The notes beneath the pieces were generated by a model, which worked only from the letters and a program-made list of their open reading frames with translations, was not told where the DNA came from and ran no database searches. Made by a program: the position numbers and the translations under genes. Shown here piece after piece: positions 17,903 to 26,776 of a stretch of 64,000 nucleotides of DNA; the stretch's first letter is position 1, and each line of letters begins with the position of its first letter. The stretch comes from CAVVAE01 sp963746185 (GTDB lineage: Bacteria > Actinomycetota > Actinomycetes > Propionibacteriales > Nocardioidaceae): contig CAVVAE010000004.1 in the NCBI GenBank assembly GCA_963746185.1, positions 1,364,001 through 1,428,000 on the forward strand, read 5' to 3'.

Positions 17903-19546
17903 GTGCCTGTCGACCCCCACGTTTCTTCCCTGCCCTCGATGACCTTCTCCGAGCTCGGCCTTCCCGACTCGCTCGTGAAGGTGCTTGCGCGCGGATCGAT
18001 CACGACGCCGACGCCGGTCCAGTCGGCGGTACTGCCCGATGCACTCGCTGGTCGCGACGTGCTCGGCCGCGCGATGACCGGATCGGGAAAGACGCTCGCG
18101 TTCGGGCTCCCGATCCTGGCCCGCCTCACCGGCACTCGCAGCCAGGCCAAGACACCCCGCGCCGTCATCATCGTCCCGACTCGTGAGCTCGCCGCCCAGG
18201 TGCGCAGTTCGCTGGAGCCGCTGGCTCATGCCGTCGGTCTCAAGCTGGCCACCGTGTACGGCGGGACGCCGTACGACCGCCAGATCAAGCGCCTGCGCGC
18301 CGGAGCCGACGTCGTCGTCGCCACGCCTGGCCGGCTCGGCGACCTGATTCGTCGCGGCGCCTGCCGGATGGACGGTGTCGAGATCATGGTGCTCGACGAA
18401 GCTGACCATCTCTGCGACCTCGGCTTCTTCCCCGAAGTGAGCGAGCTCGTGGGGATGACGCCCAGCGGCAGTCAGCGGTTGCTGCTGTCTGCCACCCTCG
18501 ACGGTGACGTCGACCGGCTCGTGCGCACGCACCTCAACAACCCGATCACCCACCACTGCGACCCCGAGCACGGCATGCCCGACATCGATCACCACGTGCT
18601 CGTCACGGGGCCGCACAACAAGCTCGACACCGCTGCTGATCTGTTGCGCGCCAACCCGCGCTCGATCGTGTTCACCCGGACTCGCATCGGCGCCACCAAC
18701 CTGGCCGCCGACCTCCTGCAGCGAGGCGTCACCACAGTCGACCTGCACGGCAGCCTCAGCCAGAACGCCCGTGAGCGAAACCTGCGCAAGTTCCGCTCCG
18801 GCCAGGCCGACGTCGTGGTCGCCACCGACGTCGCCGCTCGCGGCATCCACATCGAGGGCGTCGACCTTGTGGTGCACTACGACGCTCCCAGCGAGCACAA
18901 GGCCTACCTGCACAGAAGCGGGCGTACGGCGCGGGCCGGCAACTCCGGCACCGTTGTCACGATGACCACATCCCGCCAGGCCAGCACCGTCGTGCGGCTG
19001 CAGAAGGCGGCCGGTGTCGTGGCGCGCCACCATGACGCTCGCACGGCCGTGCAACCGATGACGGTAGAGTCGCTGGCAAAGACTGGTCTGTCGGCTGCCG
19101 ATGCAGGGGTCGACATGTCCGCTAAGTCGGCTGCACACACCTACAACGGCTCACGTCACAAGGGTGGCGGATCTCGAGGCCGCAACGCGTCGCGATCGGC
19201 TGGGGCTCCCTCGTCGTACAAGCGCCCAGCCGCACGAGATGCCCGCCCGAGCCGTAATGATCGGCCGACCTACAAGCGCCCCGCCGCGCGTGATGCCCGG
19301 CCGAGTCGTGATGATCGGCCGACCTACCAGCGCCCAGCGCCACGCGAAGACCGTCCAGCGACAGCCGAGCGCCCCCAGCGCGATGCGCGGGCGCACGTCA
19401 GCACGTCGCAGCCCGCGACTGACTCGGGTGGGCGGCACCCCGGCAGCAAGCCCCGCACCAAGCCCGGCCGCAAGCCCGGCGCCGGCACCGGCCTCAAGAA
19501 GGCTCGCTGGACGGGCGCTGAGAAGCGCGCCAAATCCAAACGCTGA
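17903..19546 (+). CDS. DEAD-box ATP-dependent RNA helicase
   Basis: 547 residues. The core has all superfamily 2 motifs: Q-motif region (ELGLPDSLVKVL...PTPVQ), motif I AMTGSGKT, Ia PTRELA, Ib TPGRL, II DEAD, III SAT, IV IVFTRTR, V ATDVAARGI and VI HRSGRTARAG. It unwinds RNA duplexes, with likely roles in ribosome assembly or cold adaptation. The C-terminal 150 residues are basic and disordered, with a tandem 18-residue repeat. GTG 17903 is chosen because GGAG lies 9 nt upstream; ATG 17939 is an alternative. The frame is open further 5' but that part is the untranslated leader. Confidence 0.93.
   Translation: MPVDPHVSSLPSMTFSELGLPDSLVKVLARGSITTPTPVQSAVLPDALAGRDVLGRAMTGSGKTLAFGLPILARLTGTRSQAKTPRAVIIVPTRELAAQVRSSLEPLAHAVGLKLATVYGGTPYDRQIKRLRAGADVVVATPGRLGDLIRRGACRMDGVEIMVLDEADHLCDLGFFPEVSELVGMTPSGSQRLLLSATLDGDVDRLVRTHLNNPITHHCDPEHGMPDIDHHVLVTGPHNKLDTAADLLRANPRSIVFTRTRIGATNLAADLLQRGVTTVDLHGSLSQNARERNLRKFRSGQADVVVATDVAARGIHIEGVDLVVHYDAPSEHKAYLHRSGRTARAGNSGTVVTMTTSRQASTVVRLQKAAGVVARHHDARTAVQPMTVESLAKTGLSAADAGVDMSAKSAAHTYNGSRHKGGGSRGRNASRSAGAPSSYKRPAARDARPSRNDRPTYKRPAARDARPSRDDRPTYQRPAPREDRPATAERPQRDARAHVSTSQPATDSGGRHPGSKPRTKPGRKPGAGTGLKKARWTGAEKRAKSKR
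19217..19342 (+). repeat. 54-nt tandem repeat in the helicase tail
   Basis: Two full copies (19217-19270 and 19271-19324) and a decaying third encode YKRPAARDARPSRNDRPT and its near-identical copy. The unit is rich in Arg, Pro and Asp, typical of disordered RNA-binding tails that expand by slippage. Confidence 0.75.
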
Positions 19547-19614
19547 ACGATGTCTGAAACCTCCGGAAGTGGGTACGTGGTCAGGCGCAACGACCCCGAA
19601 AGGAGACCCAACAT

Positions 19615-19824
19615 ATGGGGATCGGACTTGGAGTAGTTCTCATCGTCATCGGTGCTGCACTTATCTGGGCACTTGATGTCGATCTCAACTTTGTCGACGA
19701 CGACACGCTGGGGTTGATCCTGCTGATCGCCGGGGTCTTGGCTATCGTCTTGTCGCTGGTCATCAACCAGCAGCGCAACCGACACACCACGACACATGTC
19801 GAGGAACGTCGCTACGACGCCTAA
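19615..19824 (+). CDS. Small two-helix membrane protein, DUF6458-like
   Basis: 69 residues. It has two hydrophobic helices (LGVVLIVIGAALIWAL and LGLILLIAGVLAIVLSLVI) separated by the acidic loop DVDLNFVDDDT, then a short basic, His/Thr-rich tail (NRHTTTHVEERR). This is the arrangement of DUF6458 proteins common in Actinobacteria, whose function is unknown. GGAG lies 9 nt before the ATG. A strong terminator hairpin follows 26 nt after the stop. Confidence 0.8.
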   Translation: MGIGLGVVLIVIGAALIWALDVDLNFVDDDTLGLILLIAGVLAIVLSLVINQQRNRHTTTHVEERRYDA

Positions 19825-19850
19825 AGATCTGCACCCACGTATGAGGGAGA

Positions 19851-19880
19851 GGGGCCGGCCACCGTAAGGTGGCCGGCTCT
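19851..19880. terminator. Bidirectional terminator hairpin
   Basis: GGCCGGCCACC (19853-19863) pairs with the GGTGGCCGGC side (19868-19877) across a GTAA loop, about 13 pairs counting wobbles, followed by TCTTCT. It lies between the convergent stops at 19824 and 19926. Confidence 0.8.
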
Positions 19881-19925
19881 TCTGCATGCCCGTGTACGAC
19901 GTCTGAGGCCGCGACCAGCAGCAGG

Positions 19926-21788
19926 TCAGAAGCCAGCTTCGTCGAGGTCCATCGGCAGCAGGTCGGTCGCCTCGGCGATGGCTCGCTCGGCTGTCACCTT
20001 CGGCAGCACGTTGCGGGCGAAGAACTGTGCGGCCGCGATCTTGCCCGTGTAGAAGTGCTTGTCCTTGGCTGACACGTCGCCCTCGAGGGCCTCCAACGCC
20101 ACCTCTGCCTGTCGGAGCAGCAAGTAGGCGCAGACGACGTCGCCAAGCGTCATCAGCAGCCGAGTCGTGTTGAGGCCGGCCTTGTAGATGTTGGACAGGT
20201 CGCCGCCTTCGGCTTGGGGGTTGCTCGCCATCAGGTGCCCGACCATCAGACCGACCAGTGCCTGAGCATCCTCGAGCCCGGTCGCCAGCAGTTCGCGTTC
20301 CTGCTTGAGGCGACCGTTGCCAGCCTCACTCTCGATGAACGCGCTGATCTCCGCGGCGAGGACGCCCAGTGCCTGACCCTTGTTCTTCACGATTTTGCGG
20401 AAGAAGAGGTCCATCCCCTGGATGGCGGTGGTGCCTTCGTAGAGCGTGTCGATCTTTGAGTCGCGCACGTACTGCTCGATCGGGTAGTCCTCGAGGAAGC
20501 CCGATCCTCCGAACGTCTGCAGCGACTCGGTGCCGAGCAGCACCCACGCTCGCTCGGAGGCGTAGCCCTTGACGATCGGCAGGAGCAGGTCGTTGACCGC
20601 CTCCGCGACCTCGTCGTGCTCGCCGGTGGCCTGGGCGATCGCCACCTTGTCCTGGTAGGTGGCGGTGTAGATGACCAGTGCGCGCAGCGCTTCGGCGAAC
20701 GACTTCTGGGTCAACAGCGAACGTCGTACGTCGGGGTGGTGGGTGATCGTGACCCGCGGCGCCGTCTTGTCGGCGGACTGCGTCAGGTCAGCGCCCTGGA
20801 CGCGAGTCTTGGCGTACTCGAGTGCGTTGAGGTAGCCCGTTGACAGGGTCGCCATCGCCTTTGTGCCGACCATCATCCGGGCATTTTCGATGACCTGGAA
20901 CATCTGGGCGATGCCGTCATGCACCTCTCCGAGCAGCCAGCCCTTGGCCGGGTGCCGCTCACCGAACGTGAGCTCACAGGTCGTCGACGCCTTGATGCCC
21001 AGCTTGTGCTCGACCCCCGTGACGTAGGCACCGTTGCGTTCACCGGTCAGCTCGCCGGTCTCGAGGTCGAAATGGTACTTGGGGACGATGAAGAGCGAAA
21101 GTCCCTTGGTGCCGGGGCCACCGGCACCCTCGACGCCGACAGGGCGGGCGAGCACAAAGTGGAGGATGTTGTCGCTCAGGTCATGCTCGGCTGAGGTGAT
21201 GAAGCGCTTGGTGCCTTCGATGTGCCAGCTGCCGTCGTCTTGCAGCGTCGCTTTGGTGCGACCGGCACCGACGTCTGAGCCAGCGTCAGGCTCCGTGAGC
21301 ACCATCGTGCCGCCCCACTGACGGTCGACGATGTGCTTGGCGATGAGGCGATCGCGCTCGGTGCCATTGCGCCACAACACGTTCGCAAAGCCGGGGCCGG
21401 TGCCGTAGAGGTGGATGGGCGGGTTCGCCCCGAGGACGAGTTCCGCTATCGCCCACTTGAGGCTGGACGGCACGGACTGACCGCCGAGCTCTTCAGGCAG
21501 ATCGAGGCGATACCACTCGGCGTCCATGTAGGCGTGGTAGGCGTTCTTGAACTCCGCCGGCATCCTCACCGTGTGGGTCTCCGGGTCGAAGACCGGTGGG
21601 TTGCGGTCGGCGCTGGCGAACGACGGGGCGAGCTCCTCACGAGCCAGCCGGTCGATCTCGTGCAGGATCTCTCGCGCGGTGTCGGAGTCGACCTCGCCGA
21701 ACGGGCTGGTCCCGAGCACGTCGCCGCGGCCGAACACCTCGAAGAGGTTGAACTCGATGTCGCGGAGGTTGCTCTTGTAGTGGCTCAT
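19926..21788 (-). CDS. Acyl-CoA dehydrogenase (FadE family)
   Basis: 620 residues, the extended acyl-CoA dehydrogenase type with an extra C-terminal domain, as in mycobacterial FadE5. It oxidises acyl-CoA to trans-2-enoyl-CoA with FAD. LTEPDAGSDVGAGRTKA is the FAD/substrate signature near residue 160, and DTLYEGTTAIQGMDL carries the expected catalytic Glu. The N-terminal 70 residues (LFEVFGRGDVLG) are typical of this long subfamily. It is divergent from an Rrf2 regulator; two copies of a 12-bp element lie 42-78 nt upstream of the start and may be operators. Confidence 0.92.
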   Translation of the reverse strand: MSHYKSNLRDIEFNLFEVFGRGDVLGTSPFGEVDSDTAREILHEIDRLAREELAPSFASADRNPPVFDPETHTVRMPAEFKNAYHAYMDAEWYRLDLPEELGGQSVPSSLKWAIAELVLGANPPIHLYGTGPGFANVLWRNGTERDRLIAKHIVDRQWGGTMVLTEPDAGSDVGAGRTKATLQDDGSWHIEGTKRFITSAEHDLSDNILHFVLARPVGVEGAGGPGTKGLSLFIVPKYHFDLETGELTGERNGAYVTGVEHKLGIKASTTCELTFGERHPAKGWLLGEVHDGIAQMFQVIENARMMVGTKAMATLSTGYLNALEYAKTRVQGADLTQSADKTAPRVTITHHPDVRRSLLTQKSFAEALRALVIYTATYQDKVAIAQATGEHDEVAEAVNDLLLPIVKGYASERAWVLLGTESLQTFGGSGFLEDYPIEQYVRDSKIDTLYEGTTAIQGMDLFFRKIVKNKGQALGVLAAEISAFIESEAGNGRLKQERELLATGLEDAQALVGLMVGHLMASNPQAEGGDLSNIYKAGLNTTRLLMTLGDVVCAYLLLRQAEVALEALEGDVSAKDKHFYTGKIAAAQFFARNVLPKVTAERAIAEATDLLPMDLDEAGF

Positions 21789-21830
21789 CGTCAGCCCCTC
21801 TTCCCGCTCGTCCTGGCACAGCTGATCGTC

Positions 21831-21866
21831 TACTCGTCGGTAACTTAAGTATGCTACTCATGGGTA
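21831..21866. promoter_or_regulatory. Duplicated 12-bp element, candidate operator pair
   Basis: TACTCGTCGGTA (21831-21842) and TACTCATGGGTA (21855-21866) agree at 10 of 12 positions and are 24 bp apart. The second lies within a near-perfect palindrome CTACTCATGGGTAG. They sit between the acyl-CoA dehydrogenase gene and the Rrf2 gene, nearer the former, where its promoter should be. The binding protein is unknown. Confidence 0.45.
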
Positions 21867-21984
21867 GCCGCTGACAAGGAAACGGCCAAAGACGTGACAC
21901 GACCCACGTAGGTCACGCCAGGGCACGGCTCACGCTGAGTCGCGGGAGCGTCGATCGGCGTACTCCTTCTGACAAACTGAACGC

Positions 21985-22443
21985 ATGCGAGTCTCCGCCA
22001 AGTCCGACTACGCGCTTCGTGCGTTGATCGAGATCGCCTCTCGAGATGACAGCGCGCCGGTGTCCGCAGAGGAGATAGGCCGCCTTCAGGACATACCGCA
22101 CGGGTTTCTGCAGGCGATCCTGGCCGACCTGCGCCGGGCCGGGATCGTGATGAGCGTGCGCGGACAAAGTGGCGGCTGGCGGCTCGCGCGCAGCGGGAGT
22201 GAGGTCAGCGTCGCCGACATCATTCGAGCCGTGGACGGCCCGCTCGTGAGCGTCTACGGCCTCCGGCCTGAGGCGGTCACCTACAACGAGTCGGCGAACG
22301 TACTCCAGCTGGTCTGGATCGCGGCCCGGGCCAACCTCCGCGAGGTGTTCGAGCACGTCACCGTCGAGATGCTGACCAAGGGCGATCTGCCGACCGACGT
22401 CATCAAGCTGACGAAGAGCGAGGATGCCTGGCGTTCTCACTGA
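21985..22443 (+). CDS. Rrf2 family transcriptional regulator without Fe-S cysteines
   Basis: 152 residues. The winged helix starts at residue 1: RVSAKSDYALRALIEIA, HGFLQAILADLRRAGIVMSVRGQSGGWRLAR and the wing are classic Rrf2 (IscR/NsrR family). Cluster-binding Rrf2 proteins have three Cys in the region after the wing; none is present (the segment reads DGPLVSVYGLRPEAVTYNES), so it is probably not an Fe-S sensor. Its 3' end overlaps the convergent flippase gene by 41 nt. Its position beside the acyl-CoA dehydrogenase gene suggests, but does not prove, control of lipid genes. Confidence 0.88.
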   Translation: MRVSAKSDYALRALIEIASRDDSAPVSAEEIGRLQDIPHGFLQAILADLRRAGIVMSVRGQSGGWRLARSGSEVSVADIIRAVDGPLVSVYGLRPEAVTYNESANVLQLVWIAARANLREVFEHVTVEMLTKGDLPTDVIKLTKSEDAWRSH

Positions 22444-23719
22444 GCGGCGGTGGGCCCGACTTCTCGGCACCCCGAGACGCCAGTTTGATCGACCCGCGGA
22501 TGTCCTCCACGACCAATGCCGCGAAGGCCACCGCCTCAGCCGCGACGAAGGCCCAGCACGTGCGCTCGAGCGCATCATCTGACGTCAACGCAAAAACGAG
22601 CGCTCCCGCGAGCGAGGCGATGACCCATGCTCGCGCGACGACCCCGCTGCGACTCTGAGCCATGATCGTGATGGTCACCACGAGATTCGCCAGTGCGAAG
22701 GTGCTGCCGACGGCGACCAGCATGGAGTAGAAGCTGTCGAGCCGGACCTCGTCGCCGAAGACCAGCCGAAGGGCCCAGGGGCCGACCGTCGCGCCCACGA
22801 CACCGCCGAGTACGACGGAGACTGCCGTCACCAACAGTGTCGTGATGCGCACCCGCCTGAGAGCCGCGTACTTCTCCCGGACCACCAGGCTGGTGAGCTT
22901 GCCGGTGAGCGGTGACACCAGGCCGATCGCCAGCGTGTACGGCGCCCGGAACAGCGCCAAGCCGGCGAACAGCGCGGTGACCTCCGCAGGCGAGCCACCC
23001 GAGAGCGCAAGGGCCACCGGGCCGCCCGTGAGAACCGCCTGTCCGATCAACTGGCCGCCCGCAGCACCACTGAGGAAGCGCAGTGGCGACTCAGTCGTGG
23101 GTCTGCCTTGATGGCGCGAGAACCGGAACGACGAAGGCCAGATGACGCCGACGAGTGATCCCGCGGCCAGGCTGGCGCCGTACCAGATCGATGCCTTGAC
23201 GTGTGAGGCCATCAAGGCGATCGCCGCCAGGCAACGCAGGGCGTTCTCGGCGACGAGGGCCCAGGCAACACTGACGAACCGATACCGGGCCGACAAACCT
23301 CCCCGGACGATGCCGATGAACCCCGATCCCAGGGTCACGGCCACGACGAGCAAAGGAAACCAGACGTCGTCACGGTGGAAAAGGGCATCCCGGCCCAACC
23401 ATGCGAGCAAGCCGATCACGCACGAGGCCACCGCCACCAGCAGCGCCACCCGGGGAAGCGCGTCGTGGACAGCGCCCTCACCGTCGTGAGCGGCGACGGA
23501 GCGCGCGATCCAGTGCTGCAGGGGAAACGTGAGGGCTGCGGCCGCGAAGCTCCAATACGTCCACAGAACTGACACCGGAGCAGCGGCTTCGGCGCCGAGC
23601 GCTCGGGTGCTGACCGCGAAGAACACGTATGCCAGCAGGCCGCTGATCACGGAACCGGCAGCCAGTGCCGCCGGGTTCCGCACACCGCGTCGGACACTGT
23701 CTCGCATGATGCCTGACAC
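22403..23719 (-). CDS. Polysaccharide flippase-like integral membrane protein (Wzx/MATE-like)
   Basis: About 438 residues with roughly twelve hydrophobic helices (for example ALAAGSVISGLLAYVFFAVS, VALLVAVASCVIGLLAW and GGVVGATVGPWALRLVFGD), matching the MVF/Wzx superfamily that flips lipid-linked sugars. Sequence motifs are weak, so the call rests on topology and context: it is divergent from a polyprenyl-phosphate glycosyltransferase. The start is GTG 23719 or ATG 23707. The soluble C-terminal tail (KLASRGAEKSGPPPLSENA) overlaps the 3' end of the Rrf2 gene. Confidence 0.72.
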   Translation of the reverse strand: MSGIMRDSVRRGVRNPAALAAGSVISGLLAYVFFAVSTRALGAEAAAPVSVLWTYWSFAAAALTFPLQHWIARSVAAHDGEGAVHDALPRVALLVAVASCVIGLLAWLGRDALFHRDDVWFPLLVVAVTLGSGFIGIVRGGLSARYRFVSVAWALVAENALRCLAAIALMASHVKASIWYGASLAAGSLVGVIWPSSFRFSRHQGRPTTESPLRFLSGAAGGQLIGQAVLTGGPVALALSGGSPAEVTALFAGLALFRAPYTLAIGLVSPLTGKLTSLVVREKYAALRRVRITTLLVTAVSVVLGGVVGATVGPWALRLVFGDEVRLDSFYSMLVAVGSTFALANLVVTITIMAQSRSGVVARAWVIASLAGALVFALTSDDALERTCWAFVAAEAVAFAALVVEDIRGSIKLASRGAEKSGPPPLSENARHPRSSSA

Positions 23720-23829
23720 TAGTCGTTTCGCGGGTGGCCAACGCCGCTGGACGCGGCTCGCTGAAATCGGAAGTCAGCCGGTTGTCGGCTACAGTCGTGT
23801 CGACACAACCTCGCACTCGCGGATCGGTC

Positions 23830-24828
23830 ATGGACTCCCTTCACTCGACGCAACCCGAGCGTGGTCCCCAAGGTTCCTCCGAACGGGCCCTGCTCGACCC
23901 TCATGCGTTCACGTACTCCATCGTCGTGCCCGTGTTCAACAGCGCTGGCGTCGTGGGTGAGACGATCGATCGCATCACCGCGGTCTTCGAAGAGCAGGGG
24001 CTGTCCTACGAGCTCATCCTCGTCAATGACGGCAGCAACGACGGCAGCTGGGACGTCATCGCGGAGCGGGCGAGGAACCATCCCAACGTCACTGCCATCA
24101 ACCTGCTGCGCAACTACGGCCAGCACAACGCCAACCTCGCCGGTTTCCGCGAGTCAAAGGGCGACTACGTCATCACGATGGACGACGACCTCCAGAACCC
24201 ACCTGACCAGGTGCGGCTGCTCATCGATGAGGCGATGACCGGTCGTGACGTGGTCTTCGGTCGGTTCGAGGCGAAGCGGGCGGCGTTCTACCGACGGCTC
24301 GGGAGCAAGCTGATCTCGATGATCAACCGGCGGGTGTTCGGACAACCACCTGACCTCGTCGTCTCCAACTTCCGGATCATGCGTCGTGACGTGGTCAACC
24401 GGATCTGCGCATCTCGCACAGCGCACCCCTACATCACCGGACAGGCGTTGCAGTACTCGAGCAACCGCTCCAACGTCTTGGTCCGACACGAGGCTCGGCC
24501 GGTCGGCAAGAGCTCCTACAGCCTCCCTCGCATCCTTCGACTCGTGTTCACGATTCTGTTCAGCTACTCGTTGTTCCCGCTGCGGCTGGCGGCCGCCTGC
24601 GGCTTCATCGTCGCGATTCTCAGCTTCGCGCTCGGCGCCGGCTACTTCATCCACGGGCTCTTCTCCGACACCCAGATTCCCGGCTGGACGACGTTGGTCG
24701 TGCTGCTCGCCACGTTCAACGGTTTGACGATTGCCCTGCTCTCGATGCTCGGTGAGTACGTCGTCCGGACGTTGAACGCCGTCAGCGCCCAGGAGACCTA
24801 CCACGTTGTAGATCGGGTCTCGGGTTGA
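23830..24828 (+). CDS. ArnC/GtrB-like polyprenyl-phosphate glycosyltransferase (GT2)
   Basis: 332 residues. The GT-A fold starts YSIVVPVFNSAGVV, followed by ILVNDGSNDGSW, NLLRNYGQHNANLAGF and the acidic motif TMDDDLQNP. NYGQHNA is characteristic of the ArnC/DPM1 subgroup, which transfers a sugar from a nucleotide donor to undecaprenyl phosphate on the inner leaflet. Two C-terminal helices (AAACGFIVAILSFALGAGYF and TTLVVLLATFNGLTIALLSML) anchor it. ATG 23830 has a weak GGA 7 nt upstream. The stop overlaps the sulfotransferase start (TTGA). It is the first gene of the plus-strand glycan operon. Confidence 0.88.
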   Translation: MDSLHSTQPERGPQGSSERALLDPHAFTYSIVVPVFNSAGVVGETIDRITAVFEEQGLSYELILVNDGSNDGSWDVIAERARNHPNVTAINLLRNYGQHNANLAGFRESKGDYVITMDDDLQNPPDQVRLLIDEAMTGRDVVFGRFEAKRAAFYRRLGSKLISMINRRVFGQPPDLVVSNFRIMRRDVVNRICASRTAHPYITGQALQYSSNRSNVLVRHEARPVGKSSYSLPRILRLVFTILFSYSLFPLRLAAACGFIVAILSFALGAGYFIHGLFSDTQIPGWTTLVVLLATFNGLTIALLSMLGEYVVRTLNAVSAQETYHVVDRVSG

Positions 24829-25577
24829 CGCGACACCTGCTCGTCATCGGAGGGCAGCGTTGCGGGACCACCGGCCTCCAAGTCCTGCTCGACGCGCATC
24901 CCGACATCACGATGGCCCGACCGGCCCGTCCCGAGCCCAAGGTCTTCATGTCCGAGGACTTGGCCGCGCGTGGGCTGGACTGGTACGAACAGACCTACTT
25001 CGCTCACGCGACCACCGAGACGTTGCTCGGCGAGAAGAGCACGAGCTACCTCGAAGATGGGGCGTCCGCTGCCCGTGCCGCATCGGTGCTGGGGAGTGCC
25101 GACATCGTCGTACAGCTTCGCGACCCGGTGGCACGAGCCGTGTCTAACTGGCGCTTCAGCAGCGGCCACGGCCTGGAGGATCGACCCTTGGAGCAGGCGC
25201 TCGAAGAGAACCTGCAGGGTCCACGAGCCTGGGATCCCGAGGTCTCGTCCGTATCGCCGTACGCCTATCTCGAACGAGGGCGGTACCTCAGCTACCTGGA
25301 GCCGTGGTTCGCGAGTTTCCCGGACCAGGTCTATGTCCGGTTCCTCGAGGACCTGGTGACGCGCGAGTCGTCCGTCACCGAGCTGTACGACGCGTTGGGC
25401 GTCGATTCTTCCTTCGAACCGCCTGACCAGGGCAAGCGGGTCAATCAGAGCAGCGGGCCGGCTCCGGAAATCAGCGCAGAGCTGCTCACCCGACTTCGCG
25501 CATATTTCCAGGACAGTGACGAGCTCCTGAGCGAGAGGCTGGGCCGCAAACTGCCCTGGCCAGGCGAGATAGGGTGA
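24825..25577 (+). CDS. PAPS-dependent sulfotransferase family protein
   Basis: 250 residues. The 5'-phosphosulfate loop is LVIGGQRCGTTGLQ (6-19), and the 3'-phosphate-binding strand is DIVVQLRDPVARAVSNW, with the conserved Arg and Ser. These are the two defining PAPS motifs of the sulfotransferase superfamily. KSTSYLED also fits the family. The start is TTG 24825, overlapping the preceding stop by 4 nt; this rare start is supported by coupling and by the motif beginning only six residues later. Context suggests it sulfates a cell-surface glycan or its lipid-linked precursor. Confidence 0.85.
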   Translation: MTRHLLVIGGQRCGTTGLQVLLDAHPDITMARPARPEPKVFMSEDLAARGLDWYEQTYFAHATTETLLGEKSTSYLEDGASAARAASVLGSADIVVQLRDPVARAVSNWRFSSGHGLEDRPLEQALEENLQGPRAWDPEVSSVSPYAYLERGRYLSYLEPWFASFPDQVYVRFLEDLVTRESSVTELYDALGVDSSFEPPDQGKRVNQSSGPAPEISAELLTRLRAYFQDSDELLSERLGRKLPWPGEIG

Positions 25578-25581
25578 CGCG

Positions 25582-26760
25582 ATGACAGTGGGAACAACGG
25601 GCGTGCAGCAAGAGACGATCCGCTTCAACCGGGCGGCGATCGAGGGCGCGGAGCTCGACTACATCAAGGCCGCGCTCGAAGGTGGGCACACGTCCGCAGG
25701 CGGCCCCTTCTCGAAGCTGGTCGGATCGTCGCTCAAGGAGGCGATGGGTGCCGAAGAGGTACTGCTGACGACGTCGTGCACGTCGGCCCTCGAGCTGAGC
25801 GCACTGATGCTCGATCTGCAGCCAGGAGACACGATCATCGTGCCGTCGTTCACGTTCACCACGACTGCACTGGCGTTCGTGCGTCAGGGCGCGCGCATCC
25901 TCTTCTGCGACATCGAGCCGCGGACTCTTGGCCTCGATCCGAAGCACTTGGCCACTCTGCTCGACGACACGGTTCGCGCCGTGGTGCCCGTGCACTATGC
26001 CGGCGTCGCGTGTGACATGGCCGGCCTCCGCGAGGTGCTCGCCAACCGTCCAGACGTGGCCGTGATCGAGGACAATGCACACGGACTGTTCGGTCGCTGG
26101 AACGGCGAGCCGTTGGGAAGCCTGGGCCGCTTCGCCACCCAGAGCTTCCACGACACGAAGAACATCGTGTGCGGCGAAGGTGGCGCGCTTCTCGTCAACG
26201 AGAGCCGCGATGTCGACCGGGCCAGAGTGCTGTACGACAAGGGCACCAACCGCAGGGCGTTCTACCTCGGCCAGGTCGACAAGTACTCCTGGAAGGACAC
26301 CGGGTCATCGTTCGGACTGTCCGACGCGCTGGCGGCGTACCTGTGGGCACAGCTGGAGCAGCGCGACGTCATCCAGGCCAAGCGCAAGGACCTCTGGGAG
26401 CGCTACGAACGTGCACTCGCACCGCAGGCCAATGAGCTCGGGATCCGGTTGCCGGTGGTTCCCGACAACTGCGAGCAGACCTACCACATGTTCTATCTCC
26501 TGCTGCCCGACCAACCGACTCGAGACGCGGTGCTCGAGGGGATGCGCAAGCAGGACGTCCAGCCGACGTTCCACTACGTGCCACTGCACAGTTCCGACGC
26601 CGGGCGCCGATTCTCAGCAGCCGTCACGGAGTGCCCTGTCACCGACGACATCAGCGGTCGGCTGCTGAGGCTGCCGTTCTACAACAACTTGTCGTCAGCG
26701 GACAGCGACCGCGTGATCGAGACGTTTGTGAATGTGCTCAACACGGTGCGCGCTGCATGA
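25582..26760 (+). CDS. WecE/RffA-like dTDP-4-amino-4,6-dideoxyhexose transaminase (DegT/DnrJ/EryC1 family)
   Basis: 392 residues, PLP-dependent sugar aminotransferase. SCTSALELSALML, VPSFTFTTTA and AVVPVHYAG are typical of the family. SFHDTKNIVCGEGGAL holds the PLP Lys193. DKGTNRRAFYLGQVDKYSWKDTGSS closely follows the WecE pattern rather than ArnB or DesV. The predicted reaction is dTDP-4-keto-6-deoxyglucose plus Glu to dTDP-4-amino-4,6-dideoxygalactose; the stereochemistry is inferred. It begins 4 nt after the sulfotransferase gene. RfbA and RfbB just downstream supply its substrate. Confidence 0.9.
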   Translation: MTVGTTGVQQETIRFNRAAIEGAELDYIKAALEGGHTSAGGPFSKLVGSSLKEAMGAEEVLLTTSCTSALELSALMLDLQPGDTIIVPSFTFTTTALAFVRQGARILFCDIEPRTLGLDPKHLATLLDDTVRAVVPVHYAGVACDMAGLREVLANRPDVAVIEDNAHGLFGRWNGEPLGSLGRFATQSFHDTKNIVCGEGGALLVNESRDVDRARVLYDKGTNRRAFYLGQVDKYSWKDTGSSFGLSDALAAYLWAQLEQRDVIQAKRKDLWERYERALAPQANELGIRLPVVPDNCEQTYHMFYLLLPDQPTRDAVLEGMRKQDVQPTFHYVPLHSSDAGRRFSAAVTECPVTDDISGRLLRLPFYNNLSSADSDRVIETFVNVLNTVRAA

Positions 26761-26776
26761 CGCACGGACGACTCGC

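Noticed and set aside
17828..19138. Minus-strand frame of over 400 codons opposite the helicase
   Set aside because: The plus strand carries all DEAD-box motifs; the antisense frame has no start signal and no recognisable domain.
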